From assembly GCA_947000775.1 (NCBI GenBank), contig CAMQGK010000416.1:949501-1013500 (forward strand): DNA of 64,000 bases. The letters are read 5' to 3'. This stretch comes from Pterois miles. Its lineage: Eukaryota > Chordata > Actinopteri > Perciformes > Scorpaenidae. The notes beneath the pieces are model-generated. The model saw only the letters and a list, made by a program, of their open reading frames with translations, was not told the origin of the DNA and did no database searches. The position numbers and the translations under genes are program-made. Below, piece by piece: positions 41,190-53,969 of the stretch (the first letter of the stretch is position 1; every line of letters begins with the position of its first letter).

Positions 41190-42235
41190 AAACACAAATC
41201 CGTTAACCTTGAGTTAGCCTCTTGCTTATTATTAGCCTACCAATTCAAATAACCTGATGAAATACATACAGTTAATTGTGAAACAGGCTAACGTTATGTT
41301 AGCTGGGCCTAACATTACTTTCAGAACCCATAATAGTGGACATGCAAGTTAAACTACAGCCAGGTTTTGCTGACATGACTACTAAAATAAAAACTATCAC
41401 TTAACGTAATTTGTTAATCAGTTATCAGTATGCTATATCGTCTTCTGCTGCCTCTTCTTTCATTACAAAAAGAAAGACTGCACATATTCACCGTTCACTG
41501 TTGCTTCAAATTTACTGCACAATAAACATAATAGGAAAGAAAATAAAGTTGATGAAAATGCAGTTATTAAACACATATATAGAAATATCAATAAGTGATG
41601 TCAATAGAAAAAAAATGAAATATGGGCCCTACAGATAGCTGACTTCCATAACTTTATAAGCCACAAACCACGGCAACAACAACACCGTGGCCAAAGTGTT
41701 GTTTGCTTAGAAATGCTCCTAACTGCACAAAGGACCTGGCGGTATCTCAGTGGCAGATATGATAAGAGCTGAAGAAAGGTGCTTCAGTGCTTCAGTGCTT
41801 TAGCATAGGATACACTGGACCTTCTTTTATGAAAGGAAAGGAGATAATGCCATCCCACAATTCCTTGCGGCCTCATTGTTTACAGTGACGCACCATTCAA
41901 CCGTTCTGTATTTTCATACAGTCATATACTAATTGGGATTTATGCTGATTAATGAGTGGACAGTGACAACAATTTCACTTCACTTTAATTCAATTTATTT
42001 ATTGTGAACAAGGAACAAACAAGTAATGAGTTACACATACAGGCTTCGTCTGAACATCTAATTCGTCTGGAAATATTTACCCTGTAAAATCATATTATAT
42101 GAATCAAAGGAGCAGATTCAGAAAACACAAGTAAATAATGTCTCATTAATTATAACCTATTTGGTTACAAATAAAAAAAAACTTATGATGAACAGATCAC
42201 TAATTATTTTCAGATTTTTATAACAGTAGCGCTTG
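41190..42235. other. Non-coding stretch, nothing recognised
   Basis: AT-rich; no ORF above 75 codons. Confidence 0.4.
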
Positions 42236-42242
42236 CAGCATG

Positions 42243-42302
42243 TTTCTGTATTGTAAATTTCTCCACTGTGGGACAAATAAAGGGATATCTTATCTTATCT
42301 TA
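42243..42302 (+). mobile_element. Short LINE 3' tail with TATCT repeats
   Basis: Reads gtattgtaaatttctccact gtgggacaaataaagggata then a TCTTA repeat. It matches the 3' end of the LINE at 45442-46445 and is a nearly fully 5'-truncated insertion. Confidence 0.75.
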
Positions 42303-42309
42303 TTTGGTT

Positions 42310-43350
42310 GTTTTTTGTATTTGTGTTTTCTCATCTTATGCATAAAGAAATATATTACAAACCCATTCAATATTTATTCCAGCTCTTTTTGCACCTTGCA
42401 CCATTGCTCCTGTTTACAATGCGCAGAAACAGTATGTATGTGTATTATAGTTAAATATTTAATCTTACCATCATTGTTCAGCCTTATTGTCCTTGTTTTT
42501 AGCTTCCTGAAATTAAAAAGCAAAAAATCCTAAACCAATCTGTGCACCCTGGGTTTCTCTAATAGGATATGGGACTGTGGATGAAAACATTGTTGGAGAG
42601 CTCAGGTGCACCATGTGGCTGTGTTAGCGCTCATCTACAGCAGCTGCCAGATTCATAGCTCATCCAAATATCTACAAGGAGGCTTTGGAGTAAAAATCCA
42701 TTTGGGATCTCAACTGAGGGAGCTCTCATCCTGTAGCTCAGGTGCAGTCTTGTTCCACATTTCTCTTCTCAAGCTCCTCCACATCCCATGCTACATAGAT
42801 CTGTGGATGGGCTCCCTAAATTAAGACCACTAAACATGCTGAAGAGGCCAACTTTGTAGAGTTTTTAAACCATAAATGTAAAGACAGCTGGAATGGTTAC
42901 AACCAATTAGCAGGAAATTAAACCGGGAAAACGGTTGCAAAAATGAAGAGGCAATACAAGACCGATGGGAACCATATGAAAGAGCTATTTGACATTATGT
43001 CTTCAATTTCATGGTGACCATTCAAATCGCACACATCCAGGTCATGAGTAAATATATTTTAGACTTTTCACAATTAAAAAAAAAAATAATCTTCAGGTCC
43101 ACTAACTAGTTTTTTCAGACATCACATGGCTGAAGACTTTGGCCGTTTCATGACAACTGAGAAAACTTCATCTGCTGAAAAGGCTTTTGATTTTTTTTGT
43201 CCAGCTACTTTATTTTTAAGATGATGTTCCCATACAGTGGAACTGCATTGTGAATTATGTTTCGAGGGAAACGTATTTTGTTACAAGCTATGTTTATTGT
43301 TGATATGTCACAGATATGTTTGTAATGATAGTCCACGAAAGTCCACATAG
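42310..43350. other. Non-coding stretch, nothing recognised
   Basis: No ORF with domain support and no repeat I can name. Confidence 0.35.
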
Positions 43351-43354
43351 GACG

Positions 43355-43560
43355 TAGGTCACGGTGGTGGCTAGGTCAACAGAGCACTTTCACTCAGGAG
43401 GCTGTTGTCTGTGTGAAAACGAAAGTCAGCGTTCAATTATTTTAATTTACATCTGTAGCTTAATAATGAAACAAACAGTCATTTTAAGCCAAACCATGAT
43501 GTTTTGTTGCATAAACCTAACAAAGGTTTTGTTTCAGTTTACAATGTTAACCATGTGTTG
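43355..43560 (-). repeat. Dispersed repeat copy
   Basis: Contains gtcaacagagcactttcact with caggaggctgttgtc, then ttttaagccaaaccatgatg and ttgcataaacctaac, in inverted orientation to the copies at 27130 and 58600. Confidence 0.5.
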
Positions 43561-43606
43561 AGTTGTTGCTGTTTAAAACTGCGACTTTAATCTGGGAGAA
43601 AAAACT

Positions 43607-44515
43607 TTTTTCAATTGCTTGTTAGCACAAATAGCTAATCAGCCAATCACATGGCCCAGTGCATCTCAATGCATTAAGGCATGTAGACGCGGTCGAGACA
43701 ACTTGCTGAAGTTCAAACCGATCATCAGAATGGGGAAGAAAGGGGATTTAAGTGTCTTTGAACGCAGCATGGTTGTTGGTGCCAGACGGGCTGGTCTGAG
43801 TATTTCACAAACTGCTGATCTACTGGGATTTTCACACACAACCATCTCTAGAGTTTACAGAGAACGGTCTGACAAACAGGAAATATCCAGTGAGTGTCAG
43901 ATGTGTGGGTGAAAATGCCTTGTTGATGTGAGAGGTCAGAGGAGAATGGGCAGACTGGTTGGAGATGATAGAAAGACAACAGTAACTCAAATAACCATTC
44001 GTTTCAACCAAGGAACACAGACCACCATCTCTGAACGTACAACACGTGGAACCTTGAAGAAGATGGACTACAGCAGCAGAAGACCACACGGTACCACTGC
44101 TGTCAGCTAAGAACAGGAAACTGAGACTACAGTTCACAGAGGATCATCAAAACTGGACAATAGAAGACTGGAGAAATGCTGCCTGGTCTGATGAGTCTGG
44201 ATCTCAGCTGAGACATTCAGACTGCAGGGTCAGAATTTGGCCTAAAAATCATGAAAGCTGGATCCATCCTGCCTGGTATCAACGGTTCAGGCTGCTGCTG
44301 CTGGTGTAATGGTGTGGGGGATATTTTCTTGGTGCACTTTGGGCCCCTTAGTATCAACTGACCCTGGTTTAAATGCTGCAGCCTACCTGAGTTTTTTTGC
44401 TGACCATGTCCATCCCTTTATGACCACAGTGGACCATCTTCTGATGGCTACTTCCAGCAGGACACTGCTCCATGTCACAAAGCTCAGATCATCTCAAACT
44501 GATATTGATCATGAC
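43607..44515 (+). pseudogene. Tc1-like transposon relic, same family as 19093-20156
   Basis: Begins caattgcttgttagcacaaa tagctaatcagccaatcac, which in reverse complement lies just inside the right terminal repeat of the element at 20156; the outer terminal repeat is missing. The N-terminus MGKKGDLSVFERSMVVGARR then LSISQTADLLGFSHTTISRV (HTH) is readable up to a stop at about 43912. Later frames give WSDESGS, VMVWGIFSW-like and DHVHPFMTTVDHLL segments. It breaks off at about 44515 where another repeat begins. Confidence 0.75.
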
Positions 44516-44517
44516 AG

Positions 44518-44720
44518 TAGTTATGTTTACATGCGCCGAATTTCTCCAATCCGATCCGAACCTTGTTTGATCGGAAATTCCAAATCCACAGTTTACATGG
44601 ACGCTAAATAAAATGATCCGATCATGACGTGCGTATACAGGCGTAGAGTTGTCTAATTTTCTGGAAATAGTAGAAGAGGAAGAAGCTGTACTTCCGCCTG
44701 TGTTGTAAACAAACAAATAA
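44518..44720. mobile_element. Non-autonomous DNA transposon (gatccgatc family), copy 2
   Basis: Starts cagtagttatgtttacatgc with gccgaatttctccaatccg, and contains gacgctaaataaaatgatcc then gatcatgacgtgcgtatac and agagttgtctaatttt, matching in reverse complement the right half of 26055-26460. It abuts the broken end of the Tc1 relic. Confidence 0.55.
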
Positions 44721-45441
44721 AATAGGTTTCATCTGAAGCTATTTTAGAACAAAATGTCCTTTTTGTGGTACTAACCTCCACCAAAGAGGAAGGAAACACT
44801 GCTTGGGGAAATATAGAGAGAGAAGGGATTTCATAGAAACCATCTACCATTAAAAGATGAGTGACGAGGGCTTTCAAGAGTGCCTGGCTCGAAAAGAAAT
44901 CTAAATCTTAATGTTTTACATATTTCTTTATTATTATGAAGCATGCATATCAGTAGTACAGCCTTCTGTGAAGTGAATACCATGCCTCATTTCAGATATG
45001 TAACAACTAAGACAAACAATACTCGGAACAATACTCGCTGAGCAGTACTACCTCAGGTGATAAAGACTGTGTGCATTGCCTCTTAGTTGTCTGTCCTGTG
45101 GTGGAGATCATTGGTCTCCAAATCCTTTCAAATACCTGCAGTCTGTCATTAAGGATATGGTGGATTCTCTCCAGGTGGAGGGCATCAGTCGGTGTTACTA
45201 TCAGCACCTCTTTGTTTTTCCAGAACAACAGAATCAGTTTCTTTGCACAAAGGAGACCGCAGGACAGGATGATGCTTTGTGCTCTACAGCTTTTTAGAGC
45301 TTTCAGAGGCTCCCAGTATAACCAAAAGTGGATCTGGTCTTATTGAGACTTTAAAAATCTTCTAAAAGAATGAAAATCTTGTATTTTAGGACATATGCCT
45401 CTGCTTGGTCACATTTCCCACAAATTGGTGACATTTCCACG

Positions 45442-46218
45442 CAGGTTCTGGCTCCGTTCCTCTTCACGCTCTACACTGCAGACTTCACTTACAACTCACC
45501 AACCTGTCACCTGCAGAAGTTCTCTGATGACTCTGCTATCGTCGGCCTCATCACTGATGGGGACGACGCGGAGTACAGAGAACTTTCCCAGGACTTCGTG
45601 GACTGGTGCCTGCGGAACCACCTCCAGATCAACGCGGGGAAAACTAAAGAGCTGGTGGTGGATTTCCGCAGGCAAACTCATCCCGCTCCAACACCGGTGA
45701 ACATCCAGGGATCAGACATTGAGATGGTGACATCTTATAAATACCTGGGTGTTCACCTGAACAATAAACTGGACTGGACAACAAACTCCTCTGCACTCCA
45801 TAAGAAAGGCCAGAGCAGACTGTATCTGCTCAGGAGACTGAGGTCTTTTGGAGTGCAGGGGACACTATTGAAAACTTTCTATGACACCGTGGTGGCATCA
45901 GCCATATTTTATGGAGTGGTTTGCTGGGGCAGCAGCATCACAGCTGCAGACAGGAAGAGGCTGGATAAGATTATCAAAAGGGCCAGCTCTGTCCTGGGAT
46001 GCTCTCTGGACTCAGTGCAGGTGGTGGGAGAGAGGAGGATGACGGCTAAGCTGTCATCCATGATGGAGAAGGACTCCCACCCCATGAGAGATACCATCAG
46101 AGCTCTGGAGAGCTCCTTCAGTGACAGGCTGCTACACCCTAAGTGTACGAAGGAGCGTTACAGAAGGTCCTTCCTGCCTGCAGCTGTTAGACTCCACAAC
46201 CAGCACTGCTCCCAGTAA
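45442..46218 (+). pseudogene. LINE reverse transcriptase, C-terminal 259 residues
   Basis: The frame is open from at least 45370 to the stop at 46216. Recognisable parts are VLAPFLFTLYTADF, the catalytic HLQKFSDDSAIVGLI (Asp-Asp), NAGKTKELVVDFRR, SYKYLGVHLNNKLDW, then the C-terminal GVVCWGSSITAADRKRLDKI and RRSFLPAAVRLHNQ. The upstream endonuclease and fingers domains are absent, so the copy is dead, but the absence of stops in this part suggests it is not old. In a complete element this enzyme copies LINE RNA, and often SINE RNA with a matching tail, at nicked chromosomal DNA. Confidence 0.85.
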
Positions 46219-46445
46219 AACCACAATCACAGTCAAATTCACAACAAACTCACCGGACATAAGTGCAATAAGGACTTTATACAATTATATCATTGATATG
46301 ATGGACACATTTTTTCTGTCTTACTTTTTTTTTTTTTTTCTATTTTCTATTATGTATATACTAATTTATTTTTATTTGTATTGCTGCTGTAACGTGTAAA
46401 TTTCCCCACTGTGGGACTAATAAAGGAATATCTTATCTTATCTTA
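45442..46445 (+). mobile_element. 5'-truncated CR1/L2/Rex1-type LINE
   Basis: The reverse-transcriptase frame is followed by a 3' UTR ending gtaaatttccccactgtggg actaataaaggaatatctta and a TATCT pentamer repeat up to about 46445. The 5' end starts abruptly inside RT motif B, typical of incomplete reverse transcription. The 3' end sequence reappears at 42243-42302 and in the tails of the tRNA-SINEs. Confidence 0.85.
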
Positions 46446-47149
46446 TCTTATCTTATGGGAAGATCTTATGTGGTTTTACCTTAGAGTAATGCAACCTGTG
46501 CAGAATTGGAAACTGTATCAGTAACAGTGCCTCGCAATCAAAGAACAGATATGAATATAAGTCATGATCTTGTCCCAGATGTCCTCAGCTATTTCCATCC
46601 CTATCCCATTCCTTCACAGATCACGGTCTTGCAAAGTATTGTATATAAATGAAATTTGATGGTTTTATACTATATAGTTTCTCAGACACTGGTCCAGCTT
46701 GTCAGGTGTCAACTCTCAAAATTGTGAAGATGGGTTTCACAAAGCATTTAATATGGAGATATCTAAAAAAAAGTCTGTCTTTGACCGCCAGTATTTTTCC
46801 TGAAGCTGCTGAAAGGATGCAGATGTTCCCTGAATGTATAATCTCCAACACTACCCTACTACCACTACACAAGTTAAAATTGCTTAGCTATTTTTTTCCA
46901 AATTTCTATAGTACTGTGAATAATATAATTGGAAATCCAAATCTTTAGAATAAAAGAACACAAGTCTAGATGACAAATAAGAGAGAAAATTCATGTGACA
47001 AAGTTACCATTACCATGTGTCCCTTGTTCAGGACCAGTTGGGGACCTTAATCCTGTCCAACCTGGTCTCATTTCCAACTTGTCGAATACAGACAGTGCCC
47101 CTCAGCATTGGATACTCATGCATGGAGGCATCCTGCAGCAACTGTATGT

Positions 47150-47410
47150 GAATAGTGAATGGTGGTTATGGTGGACTGGTCAAACAAACACAGGACTTTA
47201 AACCAGGAGGCCGCTGTTCGTGTCTCGTGTGAAACTAAAAGTAAACGTTAACATATTTTGTCATGTCAGTCATTAGTTAGTAGGCTATCGTTAGTATTAG
47301 TCTCCGTTAGTATTGTTAATCATTAAGCACTGGCCAGTCAGTGAGTCGTGATGTTAACATCAACCAACCAACTCTAAGTGGTTGTGTTGCCTAAATCTAA
47401 CTTCCTTTCT
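47150..47410 (-). repeat. Dispersed repeat copy
   Basis: Contains ggtcaaacaaacacaggact with ttaaaccaggaggccgctgt and tcgtgtctcgtg, then ttgcctaaatctaacttcc. Inverted relative to the copies at 27130 and 58600. Confidence 0.5.
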
Positions 47411-47484
47411 TCTAACTTCTTTTATTTTGAAAGCACACTAGAAGAGTGTGTGTTTAAGTAAAGTTGCAATGATCATATCCTCTG

Positions 47485-47488
<4 letters not shown>

Positions 47489-47555
<67 letters not shown>

Positions 47556-47560
47556 CACAC
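47489..47560 (+). repeat. (AC)n microsatellite, long
   Basis: About 35 AC units with a single acgc interruption near the right end. Confidence 0.95.
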
Positions 47561-47724
47561 TTTGTAATGCATCCCATTGCAGCTGTGGGAGCCATCTTGC
47601 GTCCCGTTGCCAACAGAAGTGTCACAGAGCGATGGAGGTTCTGGTGGCTTTTGAATTTAAACTATGACTTGGGGCACTTCCTCAACTTATTATGGAAAAC
47701 TGAGGCCCTCACCAACGCCCTCTC

Positions 47725-47726
<2 letters not shown>

Positions 47727-47794
<68 letters not shown>
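47727..47794 (+). repeat. (AC)n microsatellite, long
   Basis: 34 uninterrupted AC units, 167 bp from the preceding AC array. Confidence 0.95.
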
Positions 47795-47796
<2 letters not shown>

Positions 47797-48061
47797 ACAC
47801 ACTCCCTCCTGTCTTTTGATAAGGCTTGTACCCTTGTCAACAAGCACACAATTTAATTAGTGTTGATTGTTGTTGGCGTGTTCAATAGTTATTAATTAAA
47901 GTGGGGAGGGGCCCTGGTCGAGATTGCACGCCCGAAGCTGTGACGCATCGTGTTGTCTCACACTCCAGAATAACAGAGACGCTGTGAAAAATCAAAGACT
48001 GGTGGGAGGGGTGTTGGTGTGGGCGCTGGAACCCCTTAGATAATGTCTTCTTAACTAAGAG

Positions 48062-48240
<179 letters not shown>

Positions 48241-48714
48241 CAAAATGTGGGCAGGAAATGTGCAAATAGTCATTTACAATCACGTCATTTAAACACGTTC
48301 ATTTCAAATGCCAGTATACTGTAATTCTGCGGTATATGGAGAACATCACAGCATTAATAGTTACAGAATAATAATAATAAAATAATAATAAAATAATAAT
48401 AAAATAATGGGCTGAGTTTAATCTTGTAATTCAGAGAAAAAAAGTCAGAAGAGTTTTTGAGATCGTATGACAAAATGGCACTGCCTAAAGCAATGGCAGC
48501 TGTATGAAGCCATACATGAATTTTCATGCATAAACTCACTTCTCCCAATCACTAACAAGCCCCTATTAAAGCTGCAGTGGCAGGAATATGATTAAAACGG
48601 TTATTTTTATGAAAAGGTCACTATATCCTGACAGCGCTACATGAGACAGGTGATCTGGAAAAAAAAATCATGTTCCTCTGTGTCCTCCGGTGTCCTCTGG
48701 TGCTCCTAATGGCA

Positions 48715-48880
48715 TCTGCAAGATTTCACAGACCGGAGGAAAACAACCAATCAGAGCCCAGCTGCAGTCTGCTGTCCGGCTGCTGTCTATGAGAGCCACG
48801 AGCCAATCACTCTTGAGCTCTGAATTAGCAAATGGAAATCTCCACATCCGGTCTAATGGGGTCTGTACAGTTGACACGGC
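48715..48880 (+). repeat. Interspersed repeat part C, second copy
   Basis: Contains ctgcaagatttcacagaccg, gaggaaaacaaccaatcaga and cggctgctgtctatgagagc, matching 3462-3550 with few differences. Confidence 0.65.
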
Positions 48881-49099
48881 TAATGTGTTAGCAAACCTTA
48901 TCTAATTACACAACCAGCAGACACAGAGCAACATGATCATTCACCTTATGAATGTGAGTCCAATACTGACTCTCAGTTTAACTCTGTTTGGTCTCAACTT
49001 CTGAGAAAACTATGTGTCTCTGTAGCTGCTCAATGCTCCACTATGTCCACCAGCTGTAGTCTCTAACTGTGTCTGTCTGCTGTTTGTTGCTGAGCAGGT

Positions 49100-49825
49100 A
49101 GTGCACAATGGGTTTTTGGAGCTGTTTCAATGAAAATAGCTCCTGAGAGGTTGATGTGGGCTGTAAAACCAAAACACTGAGTTGAAAGAGGCGAAAACAC
49201 TTGGGACTCCAGAGTTAGAGATAATTCTGTGAGGGTTTGTCTTGTTTATTGCAGCTTTAAATTGAACGCATATAACGTTTCTAGTGTTTAACTTGCTGTA
49301 ATTATGTAATTGTGTCACTGTTTTCCATGCCTTAAAATTAATAAAGAGTTGGGGAAAAACAATGCAATGCAATATATAAATGCTAAACCAGGACACAATA
49401 TGTGTACATGTCTTCGGTGTTAAAAGTGGGCAGTCTGTAGCTCCTCTGGAGCTGCACTCCTATTGACCTCCTTCCTCGTGCTGCGGGGCTGACACTTCAT
49501 CAAGAGGCCTTGTGACAGAGCCGGAGTGACGAGGACCATCCTCCCCCTCCGCCTCTTCCTCTCCGTCCTGCTCTTGATGTGCCTTTTGTTTGGTGTCTAA
49601 TGACAGCTGTGATGGAACCGTCATGCTCTGTGATCACACCGGCCCGCAGCCAGGCCTTCTTTCTGCTGCCTCCACCGCTCTGCTCGTTCCCGTCTCTATC
49701 TGCTCCCAGTAGGCTGCCAGAGAGCCGGTCGGACAGCCCTGCATTCTCACCTCATCACCCCTGATCTAAAGTGGCACCATATCAAATCTCATTTCACAGA
49801 TCTAGTTTGTTTTGGAAAATATGCA
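49100..49825. other. Non-coding stretch, nothing recognised
   Basis: The 49440-49760 part is more GC-rich and non-repetitive. No spliced exon with domain support is visible. Confidence 0.35.
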
Positions 49826-49829
49826 TGTA

Positions 49830-49867
49830 TATATATATCTATATCTATATATCTATATCTATATATA

Positions 49868-49935
<68 letters not shown>
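49830..49935. repeat. (AT)n microsatellite
   Basis: ATCT-interrupted AT repeats, then a perfect AT run at 49871-49935, followed by a short GTGTAT tail. Confidence 0.95.
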
Positions 49936-49937
<2 letters not shown>

Positions 49938-50144
49938 TGTGTGTGTATATGTATATGCTGCCATAAGCTGCAGATAGGGAGGCCCAGTGGCTAAAAATAT
50001 CATTTTCCCTGGCCCAGGAATTGTCTGGAGGGTTCATTGGAAACTTGTGCAGCTGGGTGCGTTTCCTGCTGTTCGCCTGAACACATACCCTCATTCAGAG
50101 ACGGTGAGCAGCTCTGCCTATTAAAATGTTAATTCCCTCTCGGT

Positions 50145-50185
50145 GCAGCGGCGGCGGCAGCAGCAGCAGCGACGGCGGCAGGCGA
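50145..50185 (+). repeat. GGC/AGC trinucleotide-rich stretch
   Basis: Reads gcagcggcggcggcagcagc agcagcgacggcggcaggcg. It is a CpG-containing short repeat; an ORF crosses it, but no protein domain is present. Confidence 0.7.
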
Positions 50186-50189
50186 GCCC

Positions 50190-53100
50190 AGACTGGGATG
50201 CAGCGGGGAAGGAAGAGGAAGCTGGTAGGGGAAGCTGGTAGGGGTGAGAGGTGTACGCGCTATAGGCTGGATGTGTCTTCCAGCATGCAGCGGCTCCCTG
50301 ACAGGCAGCATGTGGCTGGATAATATGTTCGGCTGGCTGGACCCTGATTTCAGAGCCCACTTTGTTTCACTTTGTTCACGTTTGTGTCTAAAAAAAAATA
50401 TTAAAATGCATTTTTGCAATTTCATACTCATGGCTTTTATTGATCAAAATGTTCAGGATGCAGTAGAGAATAATGCAACACATTTACTGTATATGTGTGA
50501 TAATGTAAAGTAATTAGATTACACATCATTCTTTAAACACAAGTAGTTAACCAGTTCTTTCACATTACTGATTGTAAAGTAAACATTTTTTACATCATAT
50601 TTTCACTGCAATAACAAATGCTTATTTAGTTTAGTCTTTTTGTAAATTGACTTGTCAGTGAAATGTGGAGTAACAGGAGATTCCAGTCGTATCCTTTAAT
50701 TTTTCTGGTTAAGCTGCCAGTTCAAGTGGAAGTTCAGAGCTTTTCAATATCACAGATTATAATATTCAGCAAATTTAAGACAACTTTATTGTTTACAAGT
50801 TGTCTGCAGTATAGCTGGTGAAGAAAAAAAATAGTAAAATAAAAATAACAGAAAAGAATGAGAAAAAAACAACAACCAATTATCACACACAATAACATGA
50901 TCATTAATCAGTTTAAACGGTAGAAAATTAAAATGGAAGTTTTGATTCATATAGCGACTTAAACAACAACAAAGATGTGAACAATGAATGATGGATTTAC
51001 ATATTCTAACACTATAAACGTATATACTATTATTTTACTCACACACACACACACGTTGTTGCTTTATCCTGATTCTGTTGTATCTGTATGTGGTTGTTTT
51101 AAAAGCCGAAACTAAGGATGGGTCCATGTGGTACATTACAGCTTCCTATCTAATAATGTCTAAAACAATCCCAAAGAGGTTATGGATTTAATGTGTAACA
51201 GTTGTTTAGGATTTTTCTAAAAGAAGCACAATAACCCAAATAATATATATTATTATTATAATAATTGTTGCAATGCTCTGAATAGTTCTTAGCTTTCAAG
51301 GACTGGTTAAAAATGAAATTTCTCATGAAATTATGGTTATCAAAAGCCACCGGAGGACGTTACACTTGCTGTACAAAAATTGCAAAAATGGGCAAAAAGT
51401 GATCCATGCTCTGTGCATTTGTATTCATAAACTGTATGCTGCACATAATGATGTTTAATTTTCCTTGTTTTTATCCAATTCATTTAAAAAAATGTATTAT
51501 TTTTTCCACCTTTCTTTCTTTTCTCTTATATAGACGTATAGTAATACTACATTTTGTGTTTGTTTGCTGCATCTGTAAGTTAATGTTGCTGTATGTCTTG
51601 TCAGCCTTTGTACTGTAACTCACGGTGCGATAGTTATTATAACAACTGGCCAGCACTCGGACAAAATGAAAACAAAATTGACAAAAATGTCAAATGTAGT
51701 CGCTTTGATATACCAGATTAGGTAAACAGGCATAGCCTGGTTTCCATTTATATTCTGAATTCCCAGCCAGATTACATTCTGCCTTCAGCTTGGATTAGTC
51801 TCCAGTGACCAGAATGATCAGAATAAATGACAGGAATTGATGAATGATAATAATTTATTGTGCAACTGTAAGCTGACTGCAAGCCTTTGTTCGAGCTGCT
51901 GAATGTGCCTGGCATCGTGTCAGTGTGTAACACTAGATGGAGCTGCGATCATACCGCAGGCAGCCCTCACCGACTGACACGGTGCAGTGGCCTCTTCCCA
52001 GCCTCCATCTCCTGCTCCTCCACATGCTGAACACAAGAAATACAGCTGGCTGCTCCGACTGTCGGCCTCAGCGCTAATGAATGTGATACTCGTGCAGCAT
52101 GTCACTGAGGAACAAACAACAGGAGAAAGTGAAGAAAAGGAAAAATAATATGACAATGCCCTCCGTGCCAGTGACAGTGGTGTTGGCTTTTTGCAACCCT
52201 ACACACACATTTAGTCGGCGTTACATGCAAAGTGGAGAGGCAGCAGGCAGCATCATCTCTTGACTTTTCAACCAGCTACAACTTTTCACATTTATATATT
52301 TTATTTAATTACATCTAAAACTGAGGTGGCAGCTGGGGTGGCTGTATTAATGTTAAAAGATCATGAGGCAGTTTTTTTCTGGCTACACTAGTGTGTCAGA
52401 TTTTGCAAAAGGCACTTTGCCTGATGCTTTCTGCTAATTTGCTTAAATTATAAAGCTTGTGCCATATTATTTTTTTTCTGAGTGTAAACAATTCAACAAG
52501 ATCAACAATGAAGATTATACTAACAAGCATCATCTGTGGAGCCAGTAAGCCTGATATACTGCAGCATACACGCCACTCTGTCACGTTTTCGGTAAACACT
52601 GTGTATTAATCCACAGCTGAAAATAGTCACTAATGTTCCTAAATGAGTAACGTTTGTTAAAAACTACACTGTCCTGCTGTTTTAGGAAATTATTGAGCCT
52701 TTAAAAAAATGGAAGTATGAATTTCTTAGCTGTTCAAAAGTGATTTGCTTCCTCATCAGGAACCAGTGGGCTTGATGCTGAGCCAGAGCAGTGAAGTCAG
52801 AAAGTACTGAGACAAACTACTGCGACTTGGTCTTAATACAATAAGAAACATGAGGAATACCAGCAGTATTATTCTTTTTATTGAGGCTGAATAAAATGAT
52901 TGGACGGGCTTGTTTCAGTCCTGTGACAGCCACAGGTACCTTTTTTTTTTCTCAGAACATTTGATTATTGATTTGAAGTACTGTAGATTAGCAGCTCTAG
53001 TTTGATCCTTGCTTCCTTCTAATTATGTGCTGAAATGTCCGAAGGCAAAACACTGAGTCCCAGTTCGCTTCGCACGTGGGTCGAGCTTTGACCAGATTGG

Positions 53101-53440
53101 GGACAACCCAAACCGCTGGGTTTGGGTCGGGCCATAATTTCTAATTTTTTTTTTTTTAATGCAGACCTGTGTTATGTAAGAAATACTTTATAGGCTCTGT
53201 TAATTTATAGGCTCTGTTGCCATCAACCCATTGTAACTAATGAAAATGCTGAGATTTATAATTAGATTTAAACTGACAAAAATTAGGGGTTATACTAGCT
53301 CCACATTAGATACATGTAAGTAGCCAAGGACAAAAGTATAATTTTCTTTATGATAGAAAATTCAAACAATACAAATAATAGTTTGCTTATGCCGTAGGTT
53401 GGCTGTAGCAGTTTAATCTATGGATGTGACACATTAAACT
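50190..53440. other. Non-coding stretch, nothing recognised
   Basis: About 3.2 kb, AT-rich, ORFs below 100 codons and without domains. Poly-T/poly-A runs at 52940 and 53145 may be ends of unrecognised retroelements. Confidence 0.35.
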
Positions 53441-53454
53441 GAAAAGACTTAAAG

Positions 53455-53960
53455 TGGCAGTTGGCAGTATATTTTTGGCATCACTGTGCAAAAATCCTAT
53501 AATAACGTTTTAGCATATTCAAGTGTACTGAGAGAAAACTAGACTCCTGCACCTCCTCATGGCTCTGTTTTCAGGCTTTAAAACATCTAGCCTGTGACGG
53601 GAGACTTTGGCCAATCACAGGTCATTTCAGAGAGAGAGCGTTCCTATTGAGCGCTCCTATTTGCTGTGTTCTGGCTGGTGGGCGGTGCTTGGTATTTCCT
53701 CAACAGATCTCAACATGGCTGTCAGGTCACAAACTTTCTCATTATACATCTAAACTGTAACATTTGAGGAGAGAAACAGTCATTACAGCAACAGAGAATT
53801 GATTCATATTTGATCAGCTAGTTTGATAATTTGATCGGAGTTTGCGAGCGATTGTCTCGTGGTTCTCGTGGTTTTCCTCCGGTCTGTGAGGACACAGAGT
53901 AATATTTTTTTTCATTTTGAATGAATTTACTCCATTTCTTCCCACTGCAGCTTTAAACTT
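53455..53960 (+). repeat. Interspersed repeat, longest copy
   Basis: Part A (53463-53762) matches the reverse complement of 3945-4250; part C includes ttttcctccggtctgtgagg (reverse complement of 48727 and 3475) and ends cccactgcagctttaaac. This copy has no SINE between A and C and therefore shows the original order of the family. Confidence 0.65.
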
Positions 53961-53969
53961 ATACTGTCT

